NCBI GenBank assembly: GCA_022791735.1 | Contig: JAAVZQ010000149.1 | Location: 1 to 5,965 of the forward strand | Length of the DNA: 5,965 nucleotides | Direction: 5' to 3' | Origin: Clostridia bacterium | Lineage (GTDB): Bacteria; Bacillota; Clostridia; TANB77; CAG-508 | Shown: positions 1-4,867 of the stretch, in pieces | Layout of the letters: the number at the start of each line of letters is the position of its first letter | Numbering within the stretch: position 1 is the first letter of the stretch | Position numbers and translations under genes: made by a program | Notes under the pieces: generated by a model | Told to the model about the DNA's origin: nothing | What the model saw: the letters and a program-made list of their open reading frames with translations, nothing else | Databases searched by the model: none

Positions 1-191
1 CTTGCAACTTTATAAAATTCGCTTTCTTCTAGTCCTCTAATTGCAATATCAATATCTGAATTCTCGTTAAATTTTCCATTTGCAATAGAGCCAAATATAT
101 ATACTTCTTTAGCTCCATTTTCTTTTAATATTTTTATTGCTCTTTTTATATCCTCTTGATATGTTAACGGTAAATTTAAAATTTTATCCAT
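1..191 (-). CDS. Minimal nucleotidyltransferase (MNT / Pol beta superfamily), 5' part only
   Basis: The first 63 codons are present and the gene runs off the left edge. It starts with ATG at 191, preceded by an AAGGAG ribosome binding site at 198-203 with a 6-base spacer. Around residues 34-48 is the Pol beta nucleotidyltransferase signature FGS-x3-G-x5-SDIDI, containing the GS motif and the two metal-binding aspartates of the catalytic DxD. Family knowledge: stand-alone MNT proteins this small are often paired with a HEPN-domain protein as a toxin-antitoxin module (MntA/HepT type), where the MNT partner AMPylates the HEPN RNase. No HEPN gene is visible; it would have to lie to the left. An antibiotic nucleotidyltransferase-like role cannot be excluded from a fragment. 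No in-frame CGG codon occurs here. The domain call is secure; the toxin-antitoxin role is inference. Confidence 0.85.
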   Translation of the reverse strand, partial: MDKILNLPLTYQEDIKRAIKILKENGAKEVYIFGSIANGKFNENSDIDIAIRGLEESEFYKVA

Positions 192-197
192 CTCAAT

Positions 198-203
198 CTC
201 CTT
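198..203 (-). promoter_or_regulatory. Ribosome binding site of the nucleotidyltransferase gene
   Basis: AAGGAG on the minus strand, 6 bases before the ATG at 191. It is a strong Shine-Dalgarno match that fixes the start. None of the four Cys-rich family copies has anything comparable. Confidence 0.8.
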
Positions 204-214
204 CACTTTTGTTT

Positions 215-223
215 ATTATAACA
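215..223 (-). promoter_or_regulatory. Probable extended -10 promoter of the nucleotidyltransferase gene
   Basis: The minus strand reads TGTTATAAT, a perfect TATAAT with the upstream TG of an extended -10. A transcript would start near 208 with a leader of under 20 bases carrying the AAGGAG site. No convincing -35 is present, as is common with extended -10 promoters. Confidence 0.5.
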
Positions 224-340
224 TATAAACTAGTAAATTACTATAATAATTTTAAAATTTTCAAGTACCCCTTAAGAATAAATGCAATTACATATATATC
301 AAAACTCATTTTTTAATAAAACTGTATCAAATAATTCAGT

Positions 341-1235
341 CATATGAATGTTTACACACATATTTTCAAATCAAATTTGGACAAGCTGGCAACGAAAATT
401 TGAGTGATGCTGTGGGCGTGAATACGCAGTTAAATCAAGCACCTATGTTTAGTCGGCACTCCATCAGCAACTGCAAAAGCTAACACAAATGATACCATAA
501 TTGTAACAGCTATGGCAACCGATGCAGACGAAAATGATATGTTGACATATACTCTATGGTATGGAACTTCAGCAGATAATATAACTACAAAAGGAAAAAG
601 CTCAGAACCAACAAAGTCAGGACAAAGTGTGACAATAGAACAAAATGAGGGATTGAGCAATGATACAAGATATTGGTTTAAGGTAGCGGTAACAGATGGA
701 ATGGATGAGGTTACTTCTGGGGAATGTAATGAGAGTACGTATTGCAAAGGGGGATATTGCAGTGGAGGTAGATACAGTTATCCTACTTGTGCTGGATGTA
801 ATGGTACAGGAAAAGTAAATTGTACAACCTGTCGGTGGTACTGGGAAACTAACAGAGTATCCTGGAACATTTGTAGAAAATTACGGGATATCCGAAAATG
901 ATTGCTGGAATTGTAAACAGAGTGGGGTTATGAGTTTTACGCGATATACTTGCACATGGTGTCCAACGGAGGGATATATCTATGCTTGCACGAACTGTTC
1001 TGCGACAGGTAGAGGTGGAAATATAACATCTAAACCCTATACTCCTGTACATGCTTTTAGCCCATGTGATTGTACTACTTGTTCTGGAATTGGCCAGATG
1101 ATCCATACATCTTGTAATGGAACTGGCAATTTGACTACTACTCATAATTGCTCTACACATAATTTATGGTCTTCACACTATTATTGCACATCTAGTTCAC
1201 ATCATGGAGATAATGTATCACAATATCATAAATAA
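341..1235 (+). CDS. Copy 1: FN3-like plus Cys-rich zinc-knuckle protein with two CGG frame breaks
   Basis: First of four paralogues. No usable start was found: the region aligned to the signal peptide of copy 2 is decayed and contains stops. From 364 the frame reads FQIKFGQAGNE, NTQLNQAP, MFS and then meets in-frame CGG at 454; without a shift it stops at 481. Skipping C454 opens the FN3-like domain (about 455-740: TDADENDMLTYTLWYGTS, then GLSNDTRYWFKVAVTDG). Next come Cys pairs (CAGC, CTTC) to a second CGG at 833; without a shift this stops at 901. Skipping C833 gives GGTGK and more pairs (CWNC, CTWC, CTNC, CTTC), ending in the family tail YYCTSSSHHGDNVSQYHK at TAA 1235. Recoded length from 364 is 289 residues. 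The Cys-rich part resembles DnaJ-type CxxCxGxG zinc modules, but no J domain is present. It is either a recoded gene without a promoter (silent cassette) or a pseudogene. Molecular function is unknown. Confidence 0.7.
359..380 (+). repeat. Conserved 22-base 5' block, copy 1
   Basis: Begins CATATTTTCAAATC and ends at the first two bases of a G-run. The same 22 bases recur without mismatch in all four copies (359-380, 2382-2403, 3850-3871, 5839-5860), marking the junction between the signal-peptide remnant and the conserved linker. The reading frame used through it differs between copies, so its conservation may be for DNA reasons such as recombination. Confidence 0.8.
451..457 (+). other. CGG +1 frame-break site, copy 1 site 1 (AGT-C-GGC)
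   Basis: AGT is in frame with the NTQLN-AP linker and is followed by CGG. Skipping C454 gives Ser-Gly and joins the linker to the FN3-like domain. The unshifted frame ends 27 bases later. Copies 2 and 3 have the same site at the aligned position. Confidence 0.75.
830..836 (+). other. CGG +1 frame-break site, copy 1 site 2 (TGT-C-GGT)
   Basis: The site follows the second Cys of CTTC. Skipping C833 yields CTTCGGTGK, an exact CxxCxGxG repeat. Copies 2 and 3 have the same register here with ordinary codons (CPSCDGLG, CPSCQGSG) and no extra base. Copy 4 has the same break at this position. Confidence 0.8.
1176..1234 (+). repeat. Conserved 3' tail repeat, copy 1; inverted partner at 1511-1569
   Basis: This 59-base stretch encodes the HYYCTSSSHHGDN tail. 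It differs from the copy 2 end (1511-1569, opposite strand) at two positions and from copy 3 (4685-4743) at two positions. With copy 2 it forms an inverted repeat separated by 276 bases that holds the shared hairpin. Copy 4 keeps the protein tail but is diverged in DNA. Confidence 0.85.
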
Positions 1236-1451
1236 TGATGATTTTTATTTATCAAGTGTTATGTCAATGGAGCAGTTCTGCTGGTATAACTATATAGTGA
1301 GAAATTATATGTTATATAAAATCATATTCTCTTGACACACAACTTGTTAGAAAAAATGGAGAAAATCAAAATTTTCCATAAATAAAAAGAAAAAGCTCTT
1401 GAAACTTAATTTTTCCCAAATTTCTTTCTTGTTATTGTACTAAAAACAAAG

Positions 1452-1491
1452 ATAGCCTTATATAGTAAATGAATACTATGTTTAAGGCTAT
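1452..1491. terminator. Bidirectional hairpin between convergent copies 1 and 2
   Basis: ATAGCCTTA at 1452-1460 pairs with TAAGGCTAT at 1483-1491. A 2-base bulge then leads to an inner stem TATAGTA/TACTATG with one wobble pair. The plus strand continues TTTATATAT and the minus strand continues into a T-rich tract. It lies 18 bases past the end of copy 2 but over 200 bases past copy 1, so it fits copy 2 best. The bases from 1236 to 1451 contain no gene that I can support. Confidence 0.65.
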
Positions 1492-1509
1492 TTTATATAT
1501 ATATTTATA

Positions 1510-2487
1510 CTATTTATGATATTGTCCTACATTATCTCCATGATGTGAACTAGATGTGCAATAATAGTGTCTACCTGTTATAGTATGTGCTGTACATGAT
1601 TCAGTTACTTGTATTTGCCCTTCACCTTTACAGTTTGGACAAGTTATTGTTCCTGTTCGATTACACTCATAACAAGTACCAAGCTTATGTCCACAGTAAG
1701 TACTTGATGCATATGAATTGGCACAAGTTATTGTACAAAAAGAAAATTGTCCGTTACTGGCCCATTCCGTTGTATGTCCAGCACTGCATGTATAATAGTT
1801 ATCATAGCAGGTGGTAAAAGCAGGAATAGTACTACGACAACCCTTGCAAATAGCATCATACGTAAAGCTAGCTCGGCTTTGAGTTGCGGAAACTCGTTCG
1901 CGACATTCCTTGTAACCTAGACCATCACAAGAAGGACATTTCACTTTATGATTACTATCACATTTGGTACACGTAGTATAGCTATAACTTACTCCTTCAC
2001 AATATTCTCCCTTACAATACGTACTCTCATTGCAATTGTCTGAAGCAATTTCATATGTTCCATCTGATACTACTACCTTAAACCAATATCTCGTATCATT
2101 ACTCAAGCCCTCATTTTGTTCTATCGTTACACTTTGTCCTGGCTTTGTTGGATTTGAGCTTTTTCCCTTTGTAGTTATACTATCTGCTGAAGTTCCATAC
2201 CATAGAGTATATGTCAACATATCATCCACGTCTGCATCGGTTGCCGTTGCTGTTACAATTATGGTATCATTTGTGTTAGCTTTTGCAACACCAGATGGTG
2301 TACCGACTAAACACAGGTGCCCTATTTAACTGTGTATTCACCTCTGTGGCATCACTCATATTTTCGTTGCCGGCCTTGTCCCCAAATTTGATTTGAAAAT
2401 ATGTACAAAAGCGTTGATATGATTAAGAAAATTAAACACCAAAAAACTAGTACAAACTAAAAATCCTTTTAAATTACTTTTAGACAT
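1510..2487 (-). CDS. Copy 2: secreted FN3-like plus Cys-rich protein; best-preserved copy
   Basis: The only copy with a plausible start. ATG at 2487 begins MSKSNLKGFLVCTSFLVF followed by NFLNHINAFV, a Lys-containing n-region and hydrophobic core typical of a signal peptide. A TATAAT promoter lies upstream but there is no clear Shine-Dalgarno. The signal frame and the following GDKAGNEN linker frame are offset by -1 at a GGGG run (2380-2383). The linker then reaches in-frame CGG at 2303-2305 (AGT-CGG); skipping C2305 opens the rest to TAG at 1510 without further breaks. Domains: FN3-like (about 2300-2030), then Cys pairs CTKC, CPSC, CKGC, CYEC, CPNC, then tail HYYCTSSSHHGDNVGQYHK. From GAC at 2380 the recoded product is 289 residues, the same as copy 3. 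CGC, CGA and CGT codons are read normally. Secretion is likely; function is unknown. Confidence 0.75.
1511..1569 (-). repeat. Conserved 3' tail repeat, copy 2 (inverted relative to copy 1)
   Basis: Matches 57 of 59 bases of 1176-1234 on the opposite strand. The pair could drive inversion of the intervening segment or gene conversion between the copies. Confidence 0.85.
2302..2308 (-). other. CGG +1 frame-break site, copy 2 (AGT-C-GGT)
   Basis: The linker frame (NTQLNRAPVFS) meets CGG, and removing the C at 2305 gives S-G-T-P-S-G-V-A into the FN3-like domain. It is the only in-frame CGG in this copy. Three out-of-frame CGG triplets further on (aac-gga, acg-gaa, acg-gca) cause no disturbance. 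Confidence 0.75.
2382..2403 (-). repeat. Conserved 22-base 5' block, copy 2
   Basis: Identical to 359-380 on the opposite strand. Here the following G-run is four bases long (2380-2383), against two in copies 1 and 4 and three in copy 3. Confidence 0.8.
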
Positions 2488-2795
2488 TCTAAAGTATATA
2501 AAATAATTATATATCGAAAGTATAAAGCTAAATTATAAGTACAAATAAATTTGTTACAATACTATTTAATTTGCACTTATAAAAATAAAATACTAAGTCA
2601 ATAAAAATTATCAATGTAGACTGTATTAGAAGTATATAACAAATTTATTTCTATTTATAATGCCATTGTTCTAATTTTCTGCTTTTCTACATAGGAGAGT
2701 GTAAGATATAACTATTTCATGAAGTTATTCAATCTTTCTTTAATTTTATCCTACATTAAATACATATTTTCAACTACCTTCAAACAAAAATATAT
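2488..2795. other. AT-rich intergenic region, no gene seen
   Basis: About 300 bases between the start of copy 2 and the Fic terminator. The left part holds the candidate copy 2 promoter. The rest is A/T-rich with stops in all frames and only short incidental palindromes such as TTCATGAA. I see no RNA gene or mobile-element end. Confidence 0.6.
2532..2559 (-). promoter_or_regulatory. Candidate promoter of copy 2
   Basis: On the minus strand TTGTAA (2554-2559) and a perfect TATAAT (2532-2537) are separated by 16 bases. Transcription would begin near 2525, about 38 bases before the ATG at 2487. The -35 matches 4 of 6 bases. Perfect -10 boxes also arise by chance in such AT-rich DNA. Confidence 0.4.
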
Positions 2796-2841
2796 AATCC
2801 CCAACATAACGAGATGAACTTATTTCGTTTTGTTAGGGATT
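2796..2841 (-). terminator. Rho-independent terminator of the Fic gene
   Basis: AATCCCCAACATAACGA (2796-2812) pairs with TCGTTTTGTTAGGGATT (2825-2841) with only two non-Watson-Crick positions. In the leftward direction the hairpin is followed by ATATATTTTTGTTT. It begins 3 bases past the end of the Fic gene. Confidence 0.8.
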
Positions 2842-2844
2842 ATT

Positions 2845-3576
2845 TTAATTAACTTCATTTGATACTTGTCTAATTGTTGATATATCATTTATTAGTTTTT
2901 CATCTAATCTTTTTTGGCATTTCTTGAAAACTTCTACTAAATCTTTTATTTCACCTGTTGATTGGGCTTTATACAAAGCGGTTCTGTAATCTTTATTATA
3001 AGCATCATCAATAGCAATTAAATCAATACCATTTTTTATACATTGTCTTAATATAATAAATCTTCCAATTCTTCCGTTACCATCTTGAAATGGGTGTATG
3101 TGTTCAAATTTTTCATGAAATTCAGCAATAGAATTTATATCTTTATTACTTTCTTTCCAGTTTTCAAATAGGTTAAACATACTACTTTCAACTAGATGTG
3201 GTTCACAAAGCTTTAGATCTGTCTTAGAAAGTTTATTCTCATACATTTTCCATCTGCCTATATTTTTTATTTCATCATCTACAGTTCCTTTTTTTAATAT
3301 TCTATGCCACTCCCACAACAAATGCTTATCAAGAGGTTCTTCTAAAGTATTTACTACTTTGTCAAATAGTTCTAATGAATTTTTTGTTTCTATTACATCA
3401 TCTAAAAAATGTTCTCCATTTACTTGTTTTTGTTCTAATAAATCTATCAAATTTTCTTTGCTAAAAGTGCTTCCCTCTAACTTATTTGAGTGATATAAAT
3501 ATTCTATTTTTATATCATCATATACAGAATTTTTAATTTTTGATAGCTTTTGTATTGCTTTTATAGATATTTTCAA
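2845..3576 (-). CDS. Fic-domain protein (probable AMP transferase, class II self-inhibited)
   Basis: A 243-residue protein. The catalytic Fic motif HPFQDGNGRIGR is complete at residues 161-172: His161 is the base, the GNG loop binds phosphates, and the final Arg contacts the nucleotide. Near the N terminus SNKLEG (residues 30-35) matches the [S/T]xxxE[G/N] inhibitory-helix motif, whose Glu34 blocks ATP binding, placing it in the class with a built-in N-terminal inhibitor. Family knowledge: such proteins transfer AMP from ATP to hydroxyl side chains of target proteins. The target here is unknown. The start is TTG at 3576, supported by AAGGAAGG at 3586-3593 with a 9-base spacer; translation ends at 2845, just before its terminator, so the gene appears monocistronic. 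It contains no in-frame CGG, and its single CGG triplet (aac-gga) is out of frame. No sequence link to the flanking Cys-rich copies is seen. Confidence 0.93.
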   Translation of the reverse strand: MKISIKAIQKLSKIKNSVYDDIKIEYLYHSNKLEGSTFSKENLIDLLEQKQVNGEHFLDDVIETKNSLELFDKVVNTLEEPLDKHLLWEWHRILKKGTVDDEIKNIGRWKMYENKLSKTDLKLCEPHLVESSMFNLFENWKESNKDINSIAEFHEKFEHIHPFQDGNGRIGRFIILRQCIKNGIDLIAIDDAYNKDYRTALYKAQSTGEIKDLVEVFKKCQKRLDEKLINDISTIRQVSNEVN

Positions 3577-3585
3577 ACTAATCTA

Positions 3586-3593
3586 CCTTCCTT
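3586..3593 (-). promoter_or_regulatory. Ribosome binding site of the Fic gene
   Basis: The minus strand reads AAGGAAGG, 9 bases before the TTG at 3576. It decides the TTG start, as there is no in-frame ATG nearby with an equal site. Confidence 0.7.
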
Positions 3594-3603
3594 TTCTATA
3601 ATT

Positions 3604-3633
3604 CTTATATTTTGAACGTAAAATACTGTTGAA
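3604..3633 (-). promoter_or_regulatory. Possible promoter of the Fic gene
   Basis: TATAAG (3604-3609) with an upstream TTCAAC (3628-3633) at 18-base spacing. The match is weak, so treat it as a guess. The remaining bases up to 3831 hold no gene; they include a decayed remnant of the signal-peptide region belonging to copy 3. Confidence 0.25.
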
Positions 3634-3831
3634 TTTTGCTTTTCCATTTTTAAAAATTATAACATGTAATTTAATCTTTTTCTATATTTTTAGTAAAAAA
3701 TGCAGAAAATTTATGCTTGTATTTAATAAAATTATTAATTTGGGAAACAAAAAATATAAAACTTAATAGAGAAATTAATTAATATATTACATGATACTTT
3801 CAAATTGATTTTTTGCACACTATATCTTAGG

Positions 3832-4744
3832 CATATCAACGCTTTTATGCATATTTTCAAATCAAATTTGGGACAAGGCCGGCAACGAAAATATGAGTGA
3901 TGCAAAAGGAGTGAATACGCAGTTAAGTCAAGCACCTGTGTTTAGTCGGTATACCATCAGGTGTTGCAAAAGAAAACACAAATGATACCATAATTGTAAC
4001 AGCAATAGCAACCGATGCAGATGTGAATGATATGTTAACATATACCTTGTGGTATGGAACCTCAGCAGCTAATATAACTACAAAAGGAAAAAGCTCAAAT
4101 CCAACGAAGCAGGGCGAAACTGTAAGAATAGAACAGAATGTAGGGTTGAGCAATGATACGATGTATTATTTCAAAGTAGTAGTAACAGATGGAACGGATG
4201 AAGTTACTTCGGAGAAATGTAATGAGAGCACGTATTGTAAAGGAGAGTATTGTAGTGGAGTAAGTTATAGTTATGAGACGTGTACAAGATGTGACAGTAA
4301 CCATAAAGTAACTTGTCCATCGTGTCAAGGTTCGGGGTACCAGATTTGTGGAAGAATGAGAGAGAGAACACTTTTGACAGTATCTGATATTTGTGGCCTT
4401 GGGGAGAAATGTGCTGTCTGTGGACAGACTATCGTGCATAATAGTCAGGATGTGTATGAATATATGCCATACTGTAGTATTCATTGGTCAACTTGCCGAG
4501 AACGATTATACGTACATGATAAATGTACTCGGGAGAAGTCTGCCCAGTCCAGCTGCTTGCTCAGAACTTACTTCAAATAAATGTCGGTAACTGTGATGGA
4601 GGACGAAGAAATTGTACAACTTGTGGTGGAGACGGGCAAATTGAAACTAGTGGACCATGTACTGCTCATACTATAAGAGGTGGTCACTATTATTGCACAT
4701 CAAGTTCACATCATGGAGACAATGTATCACAATATCATAAATAG
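3832..4744 (+). CDS. Copy 3: FN3-like plus Cys-rich protein with three CGG frame breaks
   Basis: Third paralogue, starting where its homology to the signal-peptide end (CATATCAACGC) begins. No valid start codon or complete signal peptide is visible upstream. From GAC at 3872 the linker DKAGNENMSDAKGV-NTQLSQAPVFS runs to CGG (C3947). After the skip, the FN3-like domain and Cys pairs CTRC, CPSC, CAVC follow in one frame to a second CGG (C4530); without a shift this frame ends at 4580. Skipping C4530 gives T-G-R-S-L and runs to KC followed by CGG (C4585), where the unshifted frame stops at once. Skipping C4585 gives CGNCDGGRRNCTTCGGDGQ, which aligns residue for residue with copy 2 (CYECNRTGTITCPNCKGEGQ), and then the tail HYYCTSSSHHGDN to TAG at 4744. 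The recoded length from 3872 is 289 residues, the same as copy 2. Whether it is expressed is unclear; function is unknown. Confidence 0.72.
3850..3871 (+). repeat. Conserved 22-base 5' block, copy 3
   Basis: Same 22 bases as 359-380, with a G-run of three at 3870-3872. The frame that reaches the linker here passes through the block as IFSNQIW rather than HIFKSNL (copy 4) or FQIKFG (copies 1 and 2). Confidence 0.8.
3944..3950 (+). other. CGG +1 frame-break site, copy 3 site 1 (AGT-C-GGT)
   Basis: Equivalent to the first sites of copies 1 and 2. Skipping C3947 gives Ser-Gly followed by I-P-S-G-V-A and the FN3-like domain. Confidence 0.75.
4527..4533 (+). other. CGG +1 frame-break site, copy 3 site 2 (ACT-C-GGG)
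   Basis: CGG is in frame after KCT. Skipping C4530 keeps the frame open to the next break and on to the conserved tail. No other copy has a site at this position, and the restored GRSLPSPAACSELTSN stretch is not conserved, so the exact shift point rests on the motif and on flanking frames. Confidence 0.65.
4582..4588 (+). other. CGG +1 frame-break site, copy 3 site 3 (TGT-C-GGT)
   Basis: TGT-CGG is followed directly by TAA in the unshifted frame. Skipping C4585 makes KCGNCDGG and restores alignment with copy 2 through NC-x2-C-x-G-x-GQI. A CGG codon followed by an immediate stop makes conventional read-through impossible here. Confidence 0.8.
4685..4743 (+). repeat. Conserved 3' tail repeat, copy 3
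   Basis: 57 of 59 bases match 1176-1234. It encodes the same C-terminal tail and ends at the stop codon. Confidence 0.85.
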
Positions 4745-4747
4745 TAC

Positions 4748-4793
4748 AAACAGTCTTATATACAGAAAATTATTACTGTATGTAAGACTGTTT
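4748..4793 (+). terminator. Rho-independent terminator of copy 3
   Basis: AAACAGTCTTATATACAG (4748-4765) pairs with 4776-4793 over 18 bases with a single G-T wobble, with a 10-base loop and then TTTTATATAG. It begins 4 bases after the stop of copy 3. Its design resembles the hairpin at 1452-1491, and it could also stop leftward transcription from copy 4, though less well. Confidence 0.85.
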
Positions 4794-4867
4794 TATATAG
4801 GTTACTCTAACATATTGTTCTAACTGTCAATGATATGTAAAATGGACGGATTGATGGTATATATTCT

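Noticed and set aside
755..1150. DnaJ chaperone gene
   Set aside because: CxxCxGxG repeats are present, but there is no J domain with HPD motif and no C-terminal DnaJ substrate domain. The order signal peptide, FN3-like domain, Cys repeats does not fit.
849..1160. Antisense and alternative-frame open frames over the four copies, including 430-747, 1587-1817, 2030-2329, 3923-4153, 4095-4484 and 5580-5879
   Set aside because: They mirror the real coding strand of the conserved copies, have no ribosome binding sites or recognisable domains, and shift position with the copies.
359..1235. Diversity-generating retroelement
   Set aside because: There is no reverse transcriptase, no template/variable repeat pair and no adenine-biased substitution pattern; copies differ by indels and all base changes in the Cys-rich core.
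1356..1379. Second hairpin with a minus-strand T-run between copies 1 and 2
   Set aside because: ATGG and AAAAT arms pair with a bulge and TTTTTT follows on the minus strand, but the stem is A/T-only apart from two G-C pairs, and the stronger hairpin at 1452-1491 already serves copy 2.
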